From Heterohyrax brucei (Eukaryota; Chordata; Mammalia; Hyracoidea; Procaviidae), in assembly GCA_028571685.1 (NCBI GenBank), contig CM053156.1, positions 85,811,049 to 85,875,048 of the forward strand: a stretch of DNA of 64,000 nt. The letters are read 5' to 3'. The notes under the pieces were generated by a model. That model did not search any database. It had not been told where the DNA came from and saw only the letters and a program-made list of their open reading frames with translations. Shown here in pieces: positions 1 through 12,395 of this stretch (its first letter is position 1; each line of letters starts with the position of its first letter). Made by a program: the position numbers and the translations under genes.

Positions 1-770
1 GAGGTATACAGCTAAAGCAGATGTACAACCAGCTGGCAGCAGTCATGGTAACTGACAGCGCAGTGCCCTGAATCAAGGCAATTCTGCCATCCCCAGAAAC
101 CGAAACTCCGCGGACATTCTGAATGGTTTCAACAAGGTCCTGCAGCTTCAGTTTGCACTGGGCCCACAAATTATGCGGCTGGTGCTGCCCTGGTCAAGTG
201 AATTCTTTAAGAAAATTCTGAGTACCCCACTGTAGTTCAGGGGGTGCAGAGAAAGGCATTTTGGGAGGAAGCCGAATCCTCCTGTGGGAAACCTTTGGAT
301 TTGCTCTTCAGACCCCCACATGATTGGAGAAAGCCCAGCCACAGGGTGGAGGGTGTGGTCTGCTTTGCTTAAGGCCTAGTAGTTTAAATGCTGACTGCAT
401 GGAAAAATTTCACACCAACATCTGGATGAGTGACCAAACCACTGGGCACCACAGCCCAGACAGTGGACACACACAGGAAGCATCACAGCCCCTTGGGGGC
501 CTCAAGACAAATGCATGCCCGCTGGTGGACAAAATGAGTGAAGGGGTGGATGGAAATAGCCTTAGATCGTCATCTTCGCTAAACGGAAGAGTTTTTTACT
601 CTGGAAAAGAAAAAAAAGAAGCAGGTGAGGACTTTAAATCCGAAACCGGATGGGGCAGTTTTGATCCCGGAAGTGAGAATGTCTCGGTTCCTACCAGCAT
701 CAAAATTGTGGTTTTCTCCGTCCTACCTCGGGTTCACCCTCCTTTGTGTGACGGGCCTGCTTGATGTGGG
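1..770. other. Intergenic, nothing recognised
   Basis: Mixed-composition DNA. A plus-strand open stretch at 324-764 has no family features. Confidence 0.5.
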
Positions 771-960
771 GGAGCCCCGGTGGCGCAGAGGTGAAGGCAC
801 TCCACTGCTGCCAGCGGCTGGGACCGCCCCGCCCCCAGCAGCTCCGTGGGAGAAAGAGGTGGCCGTCAGCTTCCATAGAAGTGACAGCCTCGAGAGCACC
901 ATGGGGCAGTTCTGCTCGTCCCATAGGTCACGGTAAGTTGGAACCGGCTTGGTGGCACCC
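771..960 (+). repeat. AfroSINE, long form
   Basis: ggagccccggtggcgcagag start; cagctccgtgggagaaagag and ccatggggcagttctgctcg inside. Confidence 0.75.
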
Positions 961-1611
961 ACAGCAGCAGCACGGGTGCTGCCGAGGAATTTTAAAGGAC
1001 TTAGCCACCCACGTGGCTCTGGGAGGCTAGCGAGCATTAAGAACTATCATTTGTCAAATTTTAATCCTTCTTGAAGAGCGGACTTAATCTCTGAAAAGTC
1101 AAGTTACTCAAGGAGAGCACGAACAGCCTGTGGCTGGGAGACCTGGTGGCTGAGCTGAGGGGCGCATCTGCTCCGCTGGCACTCGCGTGGCTCCCGTCCT
1201 GGGGCGACGGGGAGGGAGGCGTCAGGTGCGCGGCTCTCTCTAGGGGTCTCAGCTGCCAAGTTCAGGACAGGCTGGAGGATGTGCTGGGGACTTGGCTCAG
1301 AGCAGGATGGGCCTGATGCCTAGGGTCAGCTGACCTCACCTGGGGTCACACACTTTTACCTAAGATCTGACACCTTTGCCTGGGGTCAGCGTCCCCACCT
1401 GGCATCAGTGAACCTCAGGGCGAGCCCAGGGGAGACCCTTGGACGTCCGAGCCAGCGGTCCCTGTCTGATGCTTCCCCTGTCACTAATGAATTGTAACCC
1501 CTGGCAGGTCATCTCCGCATCTGAGCCTGAGTTTCACCCTCTGTAAAATAAACCAGACCGTTGCCTTGAATCTCATAGGTATGCAGACAAGTTCGTTGTT
1601 TGACCCTCTCG

Positions 1612-1990
1612 CCCAGTGTCTTAGCTATCTAGGGTGGTTTTAACAAACAAATTTTTCTCACAGTTGAGGAGGCTAGAAGCCCAAACTCACGATGCCAGAG
1701 CTTGGGGTAGTCTTTCTCAGCCTGTTGTCTCTGGAAAAGGGTCCTTGTCTCTTCTGAACTTCTGCTCCTGGGTGATCGGCGTGTGGCTTGGTGACTGTCT
1801 CCCTCATCTCTGCTACATGCCTACTTGTTTAATGTCTTTCCTATCTCAAAAGAGATTAACTCTGAACACTCCCCACACTAATCCTGCCTCGTTAACACAG
1901 CAGAGCCCACCTGTTCCCTAATGGAACTATAGCCATTAGCACAGAAGCTAGCATTTACCACACGGGTTTTGGGGGGACACTTTCGACCCA
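1612..1990 (-). repeat. MaLR-like LTR repeat, antisense
   Basis: Plus strand reads as the reverse of the family (ctcacagttgaggaggctagaag; ctcaaaagagattaac; tttggggggacac). Three copies of this kind lie within the first 5 kb. The MaLR assignment is from recall. Confidence 0.6.
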
Positions 1991-2295
1991 CAGCACCCTG
2001 TATGAAAAACCTCAACTGGCCGTGGATGTGCTGTTTGCAAACTTCTCTCCACCCCTCTACCTTTTCTGGGTGAGGAATGAGAGTCCCTGGAAGAACCCCC
2101 GTCTCAGAGTGGTGGCAGGCCCAGGGTACCTCACTTTCCTGGGATCGCTGGGAGCTGATGGGCTCACCTCCAGAATGGCACACGGGGAGTTGCAGATGAG
2201 ACTCTGCTTCGAAAGCCCTTCCTTGCCCAGGGTCTGCCCCATGGCAAAAGCGCTGTGAGTGGCTGTCACAGTGTTTATTCCACCACGTCATTCAA

Positions 2296-2445
2296 ACCTG
2301 GTGGCCTAGTGGCTCTGCTAACCAAAAGGTCATCAGTTCGAATCCTCCAGGCGCTCCTTGGAAACTCCATGGAGCCGTTCTACTCGGCCCTACAGGGTCG
2401 CTCTGAGTCGGAATTGACTTGACGGCGGTGGGTTTGGGTTTGGTT
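2296..2445 (+). repeat. AfroSINE, well preserved
   Basis: Complete short form: ctaaccaaaaggtcatcagt, then ggtcgctctgagtcggaatt and a gggtttggg tail. Confidence 0.9.
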
Positions 2446-2544
2446 TATTCAGCCCAAACCCACCTCCTCACCTCACGGGCTCGTAGAACGTTCAGGTTGC
2501 CTGTCACTTCCCTGCAACGATATGGAGCACCCACCACCGGTGTG

Positions 2545-2665
2545 GTCGGCATTGTCGTGCTGTGAGGGCTTGCCTGTTGCCGTGATGCCAGAAGCTAGGC
2601 CACTGGTGTGCCCGTGCCAGTGGGGTCACACGTGGGGTACAGGGGTCCGCAGAGCTTTTGGACAA
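2545..2665 (+). mobile_element. RTE 5'-end-like fragment
   Basis: gatgccagaagctaggccac and the following ccagtggggtcacacg resemble the 5' start of the RTE copies at 39995 and (reverse) 36180. Confidence 0.4.
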
Positions 2666-3409
2666 GGACAGATTAGAATAAAACTAGCAATTGCCTGTCA
2701 AAAGGCAGCCAATGAAAACTTGACAGAGCACAGCAAAGCACTATCCAGCACGTGCTGAAAGGTGAGCCCCCGAAGTTGGAGGGCACCCCGAGTCCAGCAC
2801 AGTGAGCTCGGTTTGGGTTCACCAATGATGGAGACGATGGCGCAGGACCCTCCAAGGTAGGACCATCCAAGGTTTCGCTCTGTCACACACGGATGGAGCC
2901 AGCATCACAGCGACTGACAAGAGGAAGCCATCGAGGAAGATGTCCTTGCTCACAACTGCGTCCCCCTGCTCGGCCTCCACATCCGGGCGGCCCATGCTCC
3001 CTCTTCTGCCTCCTGCACCACCAGTTGTTTTTTGAGCAACCTCTCCTGGCACCCTGTGGTCTGACTTGACCAATTTCCGTGCTGAAATCAGACCTCATCA
3101 CAAATGCTGAACCGCAGCAGCCTCGCCTCCTGGAAGGGGTCCCCCCCAACCCCTCTTGGGACAGACAGCAGGTTCAAGGACAGACAGAGTGACTGCCAGA
3201 ACACTCAGGTGTGTTGTTCTCTAACAAGTGATTTCTTCAGACCCCAAGAAGCCCTGAGGATCGGAGACACCCTGAAGGATGACCTCAGTTGCTGGGATAG
3301 CATTCCCCCCCGAGACTGGCACCAGAGTGGCATCTCTGCCCACCCCAGGTCCCCCGCACTAGAATCTGCCCTTTCTCAAGATCCCCTGGGAACCTCTGTG
3401 TGGGCTCCA

Positions 3410-3660
3410 GTGCTGCTGTCACAGAACCACCACAAGGGGGTGACTTTAACAAACAGAAATTGATTCTCTCGTCATTTAGGAGGCTAGAAGTCCAAATTCA
3501 GGATGCCAGCTCTAGGGAAGGCTTTCTCTGTTGACTCTGAGAGAAGGTCTTTGTCTCTTACGTTCTGTTCTTGGATCATCTTCATGTGGCTTAGCATCTC
3601 TCTTCCCTACTTTTATCATTTTACCAGCCCATAACAGTCATTAACTCAGGAAGGCAAAAC
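3410..3660 (-). repeat. MaLR-like LTR repeat, antisense, partial
   Basis: Shares ctctcgtcatttaggaggct and gcagctctaggg-type wording (here gccagctctagggaaggctt) with the neighbouring copies. The distal half is missing. Confidence 0.6.
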
Positions 3661-3854
3661 GTCCCCAGGGCAAGGTTACCCAGGGACCAGCCACCCAGGT
3701 CTGCTGCAGATGTGCACCCAACTGGTTGTGGCCTCCAGAAGTCATCTCGGCTTCACCCGTTCTGGTGTCTCACGCAGAATCTAGACTTCGGGGTTAGATG
3801 GGCCTCTGTTCAAATCCCAGTAGCTGCCCTCTGGGCCTATTTAACTGGACAGTC

Positions 3855-4060
3855 GTTGTTACAGATGAATTCTTGCCTTCCAGCTGGGAGACATGGGTTC
3901 AATTCCTGGCCAGTGCACTTCATGGGAGGCCACATCTGTCTGTTAGGGAAGGCTTGCGTGTCGCTAAGGTGATGAGGGGCCTCAGCAGTTTCCCAACTGA
4001 GACAAGGAAGAAAGGCCTGGCAGCTATTTGCAGAAATCAGCCAGTGGGAAACCCATGGGC
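3855..4060 (+). repeat. AfroSINE, second type
   Basis: tgccttccagctgggagaca, box-B-like gggttcaattcct, and gaagaaaggcctggcagcta; a different head from the short form. Confidence 0.7.
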
Positions 4061-4481
4061 CCCAACAGTTAGATCTACAGCCAGCCATGGGGATGGCGGG
4101 GGGTCACGCAGGGTTCCCTCATGGGTACATGGGGACACCACGAATAAGGGTCATGGTGGGTTGCGGTCGCCATGAGTTGGGGTCACTCTGAGTCAGGGTG
4201 GTAACCAGGGGTTGGGGTGGCTGTGGGTCAGGGCAGCTGTGGGTGGTAGCACCATGGGTTGAGGACAGGCCCTGCGACACGCAACAATGACAAGCACTGT
4301 GCCTTGCAAACACAATTTCATTTAATCCTCCTAACAACCCAAAGGTTTGCAACCAATGACAGCATCTGGGGACGTTTTGGATGTCTTAGCTACAGGGTGG
4401 ATGTTACTGACCCAACATCCTGCAATGCATGGAACGGCTCTCCAACAAAGATGCCAGTCAGGCCGGGGCTGGTGTCGTGGT

Positions 4482-4960
4482 CGTCAGTGCTACTGTAACA
4501 GAAGTACAAGTGGATGGCTTTAAACGAGGATTTTTATTTGTCACAGTCCGGTAGACTAGAAGTCCCAATGCAGGGGGGCAGCTCCAAGGGAAGGCTTTCT
4601 CTGCTGGCTCTGGAGGAAGGTCCTTGTCCATTGTCCCCTGGACTGGAAGCTTCTGGGATATAGGGACCCCGGATCCTTTCCAAAGCATGAGCTCACCTCC
4701 CAGAACTGCTTCCTGATAGTCTGAGGTGCCCGACTCTCTCTGCTAGCTTCTTTCCTTTATTATCTCAAGAGGCTGCCTCAAGGCGCAAAACCGTCTTACA
4801 CACTGAGTCCTTCCCCACCATGTAACTGCTGCCCAGCCACACTTATTAACATCATAGGGTAGGGTTCATAATATGAGGTTGTCCCACAATACCAGGAACC
4901 ATGGCCTAGCCAAATTGCTTCCTCAGTTTTTGGGGAACACACAATTCAATCTCTGACCCC
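4482..4960 (-). repeat. MaLR-like LTR repeat, antisense, longest copy
   Basis: Runs from gctactgtaacagaagtaca to ttttggggaacacacaattc. It includes attaacatcatagggtaggg and ggaaccatggcctagccaaa, which I associate with an elephant-abundant repeat. Confidence 0.65.
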
Positions 4961-5139
4961 TGGGAAACGTGGCAGCCACCTACTCTGGCTGCTCTTACGT
5001 TGTCTCACTGTCCCTGTCTTGTGGAAATGGGGATTAAAGAGAAGAGGCCTTTCCAATGCTACTGCCCCAGTGACAAGTGAAGGCCGTGGGGACCACTCTC
5101 AGACAGCTGCTGTAGAAACCTAACAGATCACTCAGTCAA

Positions 5140-5735
5140 CCAATTTAAAAAACATATTTTATTGTATTTTTGATGAAAGTGTACTCAGCAAACCAGGTTC
5201 CCACCCCAGAGTGTTCAGTGACATAGGTGACAGTCTTCAGTGTGTGCCGCCTCTCTCCTGGTTTTTGTCCTGGTTATCCCACCCCCAGCCCTGGGGTCTC
5301 ACTGTCCCGCACACCTCTCATCCATATGTGCTGTAGATTAACTGTTGTCCCTTTGGTCTCAATCCAAGAAGCGAAACTCAGGTCCACTGCCATCTAGTTG
5401 ATTCCGACTCCCGGCGACCCTGTAGGACAGAGCAGAACTGCCCCAGGTTGTTTCTGAGGAGCCGCTGGTGGATTTGAACTGGTGACCTTCTGGCTAGTTG
5501 TCAGGCTCTTAACCTCTCACATAATCTTACAAGAGTGCATTTCTCAAAGGCAAAATTCTTTGCTTGGGGGGCTAACCTGCTACTTCGTTAAAAGGTGGTT
5601 TCAGGGGTTGGTTTCTCTTCCAGCTTTAAAGAGTGGCTTTCAGGGCAATAGTGTCCAGGATGCCTTCGGTCTCAGTGGGTCCAGGAAGTCTGGATTCTCT
5701 AAGCACTTGAAGTTCTCTTCCAGGTTTCAGCCAGC
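5140..5735 (-). mobile_element. L1 3'-end-like repeat, antisense, with a SINE inside
   Basis: aacatattttattgtatttt then gttcccaccccagagtgttc, and further right ggtttcaggggttggtttc, resemble antisense 3' ends also seen at 17850 and 38040. A SINE occupies 5376-5516. Family name uncertain. Confidence 0.45.
5376..5516 (-). repeat. AfroSINE
   Basis: gttgattccgactcccggcg and gtaggacagagcagaactgc read in reverse; splits an antisense L1-type repeat. Confidence 0.8.
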
Positions 5736-6230
5736 TTTTTTTTTTTTTTTTTTTGAATTGTGATTGAGTGAAAATGTACAATCCAGTTTAAATTTGCATG
5801 GCTACCTATCTGCAGCTCCTCTTCTCCTTTCTGTTCTATACATGTCATGTCCTCGTTAACAGTCTCCTATCCCCTCCTCTCCCCACTCTCCATTCCTCTA
5901 GTAAAAGGCCGTAGGATGACATCCTGTAGATGCATAGAACCATAAAGTGCACACATGATAGGGTCACTCTGTGTCCCTGAGTCCAATCCATTCTTGTCCA
6001 AAGAGTTGACCTCAGTAATGATTTATGATCAGGGGCAGCATTGGTCTAGGGGCCACGCTCCCAAGGGAACCCCCAGGCCTTCGGACTATCAATTGCAGTC
6101 TTTTAGCGGAGTTCTCAGGGTGCACCTCATTTTTTTCTCATGTTGCCCCTGGGACTCAACACTGTGACCCCATCACGGCTGTCGCTGGTGGTGGCTGGTC
6201 ACCATCTGGCTCTCTGGTGCTGTGTTGATG
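5736..6230 (-). mobile_element. L1 3' UTR fragment, antisense
   Basis: A 19-T run (5736-5754) is the reversed A-tail. The reverse sequence gcactttatggttctatgca also occurs, nearly identical, in the 3' UTR of the sense L1 at 34040. Confidence 0.7.
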
Positions 6231-7285
6231 CAGTCACCCACTCACCTGGGTCCTGACTTCTGGGTCCCCTTTCCCCCATGGTATTGTTGTCTTGGGCGGT
6301 CACCTGTTCCAGCTGAGTTGGGACCATTTGTCCAATCAGCTTTTTATGAAGCACCTACAGGGTGTCAGGTGTTATGTGAGCATGTGTAGCACACAGTAGG
6401 TATCCAGTAAACACAGCTGCTGATCACAATATGGGTCACAACACCTGTGGTCACTCAGCTGTTTGTCACGGCCATTACCCCTGAAGTGCCAGGGACAATG
6501 GTCCAGCTCTTGTGCTGTTCCCATTTTGTGTTCTCACCTGAAAACAAAAGTGTTTTTCTGGGCAGCTGGCTGGTATTCCTGTGCTCCTTGGCACCAAGTC
6601 CCAGGCCTTGGTGCTGAGCCAGGCTGCCCTGGAGGCTCCCCAGAGCCCCTGGGTTCACGGCCTGGGCAGCACCCCAACACACCCATCTGCAGTTTCCCTA
6701 GGATAAACATCTTGACGAGGATGGGGTATGCCACTGGCAGACCCGGGCTCAGGAGGGCAGGGAGCCCCAGGAGCCGGCTGGGTTCCGGGCGAAGCTCTCA
6801 GCCGACACATCTTGTGGCCCCGCGGTCCTGGGTTGGGGGGACCGAAAAAACACGTGCCGCTTCTCTGAGAGTCAAAGCCAACCAGGTGGGCACCATGGCT
6901 TTTATCTGCGGCCCCCCTTCCCCACCACCCCAGCCCTCTCCTGCTTGATTAGTTTGTGTCAGCTTTTTACTGAGGCATAAAATACTCAGAGAACAGTGGG
7001 CAAGTCCAAAGTGACCAGACCCGTGAGTTTGCACCTAGATGCCCAGCCCCTAACTGACGAAACCAGAAGAAGCCGTTGGCTGTGGAGTCAATTCTGATCA
7101 TGGGGGCCCTGTGGGTGTCAGAGAAGACCTGTGCTCGGTGGCGTGTCCACGGCCGGTTTTCTTGAAGTAAATAACCTGGCCTTTCCTCCAAGGCACCTCT
7201 GGGTGGGTTTGGATCACTCACCTTGCGGTCAGCAGCCGAGTCTGTGAGTCACGTGCACCCCCCAGGGATCACACACCAAACACCC
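6231..7285. other. Intergenic, mostly unique
   Basis: No repeat family or exon recognised. Open stretches here (for example 6463-6948) lack conserved features. Confidence 0.5.
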
Positions 7286-7455
7286 GGGGCCATCGAGTTG
7301 ATTCCAACTCATAGTGACCCTACAGGACAGAATAGAACTGCCCCACAGGCTGAGCACGGCTGTTGTTGTCACAGAGGTAGACTGCTATGGTTTTTTGCAG
7401 AAGAGCGCCTTCATGGGTTTGCACGGCAGCCAAGTGCAGAACAGTTTGCACCACT
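7286..7455 (-). repeat. AfroSINE, 3' part only
   Basis: atcgagttgattccaactca clear; the SINE 5' half decays after 7380. Confidence 0.65.
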
Positions 7456-7767
7456 AGGGACTGTACACAGTAGGTGCCTAATAAGTGTTTGGGGCCTGAA
7501 AGGCCACCAGCCCCATTGTTCTTCCAGTGGCTTAGCTGAGGGCTCGCCCAGGAAGAGGCCCGTCAGTGGCTAACCCCAGGGCCTCAGGCTGGGATTTGCC
7601 TGTATTTGACTGGGGACCAGAGGCAACTGCCATGCAAACACTATGGAAATACCCTCCTTTGGTCCTGGGGGAAGCCCTGCAGAGGGAGGGGCAAGCCCCT
7701 CCCCAGGGTGGCCCTTCCAGCAGCACCCTCTCTGAGTTCCACCCCCCTCCCTGGGCCGGCTGGCCTC

Positions 7768-7848
7768 CACCTGCACGGAACATTTTATTTATAGCCAGCC
7801 ACAGGCTGTGCAGACTTTCTGCAGACAGTTGCCAGTGGGGACATTCCT
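7768..7848. promoter_or_regulatory. Muscle-enhancer-like motif cluster
   Basis: Within 81 bp of non-repetitive sequence lie an E-box CACCTG (7768-7773), a perfect MEF2 site TTATTTATAG (7785-7794) and an M-CAT/TEAD site CATTCCT (7842-7848). This trio is the known grammar of many muscle enhancers. Function is inferred only from motifs. Confidence 0.35.
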
Positions 7849-8284
7849 GGGGCATCTGGAGGACCTCCAATTACCCGCTCTCCAAAGGCCAGACCCAAAG
7901 GAGCAAGGAGAATAATTCAGATCCCACCCTGATGCACAAGACTGGCCTAGCTCTCCTCAAATCTATGCCACTAAAGCCGCGTAAAAATGCCACTTCTTGT
8001 TCTTTAGGGTCACTGAAAGCCACCACTGCGAACCACAGTTCCGAGGGAATGCAGTGGCTAGACCAGAGGGGTTGGCTGGAAAAGCTAACCAGAGCATCTC
8101 CCCAAACTGTAAACAAGCAGTCAAGAAGGGTAAGGATACAGCAGGTTGGTGGGAAATGCCAAGTTCTGGCTTCCCTTAAAAAAATGGGGCATCATTCTTC
8201 AGCTTCAGCCCCATAGTCCCTGCTGTTCCTTCTTGCCCGCTGTCTGGGTCCTTGGCTCATTTGGGGTGACTGCCCTGGTGGTGG

Positions 8285-8610
8285 AAACCCTGGTGTCATG
8301 GTGGTTAAGAGCTACAGCTACTAGCAAAAGATCGGCAGTTCAAATCCACCAGGCACTCCTTGGAAGCTTTGTGGGACAGCTCTACTCTGTCCTATAGGGT
8401 TGCTATGAGTGAGAATTAACTTGACAGCAGTGGCCTTGGTTTCTTTGATTTTGTCTCTGGTGGCGCAAACAGGTGCTAGCTGGAAGGTTGGCAGTTTGAA
8501 CCCACCCCACAGCTCCAAGAAGGAAAGACCCGCCTTGGAAACCCTATGGGCAGTCCTGGGTGGTTGCATGGGGTTGCTGTGAGTCAGGTCCCTTGACAGT
8601 TCCCCACAGT
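8285..8610 (+). repeat. Two tandem AfroSINEs
   Basis: First copy 8285-8445 with ggttgctatgagtgagaatt; second 8453-8610 with ggtggcgcaaacaggtgcta and a decayed end. Confidence 0.8.
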
Positions 8611-8969
8611 GGCTTGTCCTAGAGGCATTGGTGCTTGGCACCCTGGAAGGACTTGGTTCTTTCTGGGTAGGTCTTGCTGCTTGAAGAGAGTCACAGCAAG
8701 GAGGGACACTGTTGTCCACCTGCTGGGTGGCCGGGGCAGGCTGATTTCAGCTACCTGATACCCAGAGGTTCACAAGGCCTGCTGAAAAGTTCAGTCACAT
8801 CACAGATGCAAAGTCCTCCTTCTACTTAAACAGCCCTTCTCCAAATCCACTCAGGCCCTCCAAGTTTCTTTTTTCTGTGTTAGCAATGTGTTAAAAGCAA
8901 AGTCAGGACATTTTAAATTAAGGTGCAGAGTCCCCAGGGGACAATGGCTGTGAACTGAGACGTTAGAGG

Positions 8970-9140
8970 TTGGAGGCCACCCAGAGGTGCCTAGGAAGAA
9001 AGACCTGGCAATCTCCTTCAGAAAAGCCAGTCATGGAAAACGCTGTCGTGGAAAACCCTGGAGGACACTTCTGCTCGGACACACCTGATGTCACCGGAAG
9101 ATGCGGTCAGCCCGTTGGTAACTGGTGTTGCTTTGTTTCT
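8970..9140 (+). repeat. AfroSINE fragment, second type
   Basis: gaagaaagacctggcaatct and tcatggaaaacgctg; lacks the head. Confidence 0.55.
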
Positions 9141-9171
9141 GGTAACTTACATGGTAAAACAACAACAAACC

Positions 9172-9565
9172 AACCAATGTGTTGCTGTTGATTCAGAAGC
9201 ATAGTGGCCTGATGGGACAGAGTAGAATTGCCCCACAGAGTTTCCCAGGAGTGCCTGGGGGATTTGAACTGCTGACCTTTTCACTGGCAGACATAGCAGT
9301 TAACCACTGCTCCACCAGGGTTTCCTAGTTAAATGGTGGGAGTTACAAAACCCACAAAACTAGACGCATCGCCATCGGGTCGATTCTGACTCACAGCAGC
9401 CCTACAGGGCAGAGTAGAGCAGCCCCCATAGGGTTTCCCAGCCTGTGACCTGTGTGAAAGGGATGGCCAATGTCTACCTGCTGCAGAGCGGGTGGTGGGT
9501 TCAAACTGCCAGCCTTGTGTCAGCAGCCGAGAGCCTTAACTGTGCCACCAAGGCTCCTTGAGGCT
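9172..9565 (-). repeat. Two adjacent antisense AfroSINEs
   Basis: 9172-9330 ends ctccaccagggtttcc; 9350-9565 is a long form ending gtgccaccaaggctcct. Confidence 0.85.
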
Positions 9566-11424
9566 GTGAGCCCCCTTCCCCAGCTCAGTGACAGCCGGTT
9601 TTGCAGATGTCCTCCTGTTTACACGGTGAGACACATCCCGTGAGTGGCCTCAGTGTGTCAGGCAGAGAGGCTGATGCTTGTGGACATCAGTGTACACTCC
9701 ACACTCGGCTGCTGTCTGTCTGAGGGCACACGGTGTCAGGTTCCCACATTCTCGGGACATTGCAGAGGTCAGAGATTGTGGAGACACAGCCTGGGGACCT
9801 CCTCCTTTCTCATGCATGTGAGGCTCAGATTTCCAGTCTGTACAATGGGGATGGTGACCTACCTCACAGGTGACAGGTGGCTGTGTGGGTTCCCTCTGAT
9901 GACGCCTGTCTTGCAGGGTTTAGACAGGCACTACCGGTGGCTCTCCTAAGGAAGGCCCCTGCTGCTGCCTGCTGAGGCCATCTCTGATGCTCTTTTTGCC
10001 TCCCGGGGAGCTCTGCGGTTAGATGGCGTAGCCTTAATTGCCTCTTCCTCCCTTCCTGCACCCCTCCTTCCCTCTTTCCTTGGCTCAGGTTCCCAGAAGT
10101 GGAGTGAGTGTTTCTGGGGGGCCTGGGTCACTTTCAAGCAGTACCAGTCTCAGTCTGAGGACAGCACCCCCCCTGCCTGGGAAACTATGGGAGGACCAGG
10201 GCCATGATCTTGGCAGTCTCCACACCAGCATCTGCGCCAACATCTGCCAGACTCTACTGTGGCTTTGGATCGGGACAAGGAGAGTCTTTGCATATGCAAA
10301 CGAATACTAGGCCTTCTTCCAGGCCCGGGTGGCTGCACCTTACCACCTGCCACCTGCTCAGGATGAGGCGGCTGCCGCCTCTGGAGTCCCTGTGAAGGGC
10401 AGAGCTGGGGACTGTCATGAGGGCTGGAGAGAATCCAGAATCTCCTTCCTCCCTCCCTCCTCTCTCCCATTCTCCCATCCCCATTCACACCCCTAATCTC
10501 CAGGGAAGTGACAGGCCAGCTAGCCGGGCATCCAGTGGGGTTTGCAGAGATGTGTTTGGCCTCCTGACCTTAGAGTTTAAGCGCCAGGGGAAGAGGGTGG
10601 CATGGATTTCCATTTCTGTGCTGACCTAGCTTTTCATTTCCTCTAACAAGAGGCAGCAGGGCCTCCGGTGGGGCTGGGCGGTGGCTGCCAGCCTCCTGGG
10701 CCACCTCCTATCTCCTGACTGAGGCTAGGGGGATGCTGATGTGGATGGCCTGGGCACCGTCCTGCCTCCCCACCCATGGCCTGACTACAGAGAGCAGGGG
10801 CTCAGGCAGGGCTGGGCAGAATCGGAAGCCCCCACCTACCCAGGTGTCTTCAAGGACTCTCTGGTGGGAGGCCCTGGGCCAGAAAGGCCCACCAGTCCCA
10901 TGCAAATCTCAGAGGTTGGGACTAGGCCAGGAGCTAGGGAAGTCCAGGAAAATGGTCTGCCGGATCCCTAGGGCCCCAGACGCATTTTGTGGCTGCTTTG
11001 TTGGTCTGAATCCACTTGAGAGAGCCCCCCCACGCCCGCTGCTGAGAAATATGGCCCATTACTCGTCTCTGTTTGCTGTTTGCTAAGGAATTTAAATCCT
11101 CCCTTGAGTCAGTGAACTACCACTGGTCTACAGGAATGGCCTTGGCTTCCCACTTCTTCCCAAAGAAAGCCTCAGGACAAGAAAGGGACAGCTTCGTTAT
11201 TTCTGTGGGCCTGTAAGGTTCCAGGTGCTGGCTAACACAGGCAGAGACGACACCGCGGACACTAACTTCAGCTGGCTGCAAGCACGTCACTTTCTAACTC
11301 ATGTTTAAAACTCAGGTACGCTTTTAACAAGTAAACTTGACACTGCCACTGTTGTCAACAGACAACCATGTCCCCCGACCCCAAGCTGTGCTCACTGCCG
11401 TCTCTCCTGGCGGCATCCTTAGCA
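9566..11424. other. Longest repeat-poor intergenic stretch
   Basis: About 1.9 kb with no SINE. GC-rich with pyrimidine tracts (10040-10080, 10440-10480). No splice-bounded exon found; holds the octamer palindrome at 10287. Candidate for conserved non-coding sequence. Confidence 0.45.
10287..10300. promoter_or_regulatory. Perfect palindrome with two overlapping octamer half-sites
   Basis: TTTGCATATGCAAA is its own reverse complement and contains ATGCAAA on both strands, resembling POU-factor dimer sites. It lies in non-repetitive intergenic DNA. Confidence 0.3.
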
Positions 11425-11565
11425 GACCCTGGGTGCAGCAAAGCGTTAAGTGCAAAGCTACAAACAAAAAAGTCGTCGGTTCAAACTCACCCAGAGGTGA
11501 CGCAGAAGAAAGGCCTGGCAGTCTGCTGCTGAAAGATCCCAGCCACCGAAAACTCCCCCGGAGCG
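11425..11565 (+). repeat. AfroSINE, partial
   Basis: ggtgcagcaaagcgttaagt, gtcgtcggttcaaactcacc and gaagaaaggcctggcagtct; tail missing. Confidence 0.65.
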
Positions 11566-12284
11566 CAGATGCACGTGGTGCAGGTGAGGTCGCCACACGT
11601 GGGAGCCCAGGAGCCTGACTTGAGAGCTCCCGGTTCGGGGTTTGGTTTTCTAAGAGGTGATTATTGTTACAGGCTGCTACTCTGAGCCTCCTGCCCTCAT
11701 CTGTAAGATGGGAGTGACAGAAGGAAGGGGGTGACATTGCACCCCCCTCAGGAGCCTGCGGCAGGATGAATATGTTAACACTTCAAGATTCTAGAGCAAC
11801 GCATGGCACAGAGGAAGTGCTCACAACGTGACAGCAACAACTGCCATCATTGCTGTGCGTGACAAGAGAGACTGGTCTGCATTTAGGGTTGTGATGTTTT
11901 ATCTTGAAATATACATGGTTTTTTGAAGGGAGTACCGGTGGTCCTTGGAGATGGCCAGTGCTAGCCAGATGTGGCTCCAGTCCTGAGACATAGGAAATGA
12001 TGGGGTGATGGAAGTTGATTAGGGACAGCATCTAAGGACCACTGTCCAGCTCCTGGCCACTTGGAGCTGGTTATGACCTTGCCATCCATGTGGCTTGGCA
12101 GCGAGGACCTGGGTGCAGAGAGGCTGGGGACTCTTGGAGGAGTGGAGATGTCCTGCCTGGGACCCCACTGATACTTCCAGCATGCAGCCACCAACGAGCA
12201 AGGTCTGCTCAGCACAGCTGGATCAGAAGGGACTGGAGAGCCACTCAAACGATGGCAATCAGATGCACTGTGCGTTAATACATT

Positions 12285-12395
12285 GTGTTCTGTCGTCTGT
12301 CCCAGAATGCCCCTTAGAAGCAAGGATGGCAAGACTTTGTGAAGAGACTCCATTGTACATACTTTGGGTGTGTCATTGCCGTGGATTGACGTGTA
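12285..12395 (+). mobile_element. RTE C-terminal fragment
   Basis: A short match to the RTE coding part around ECPLEARMARL, followed by a partial match to the LTYFGH block; it breaks off shortly after. Confidence 0.55.

Noticed and set aside
2296..2445. tRNA gene, from the box-B-like gttcgaatcc
   Set aside because: The same motif recurs in dozens of SINE copies and no cloverleaf is complete.
7566..8216. 216-residue plus-strand open frame
   Set aside because: No family resemblance, no splice or start context; the DNA looks regulatory or neutral.
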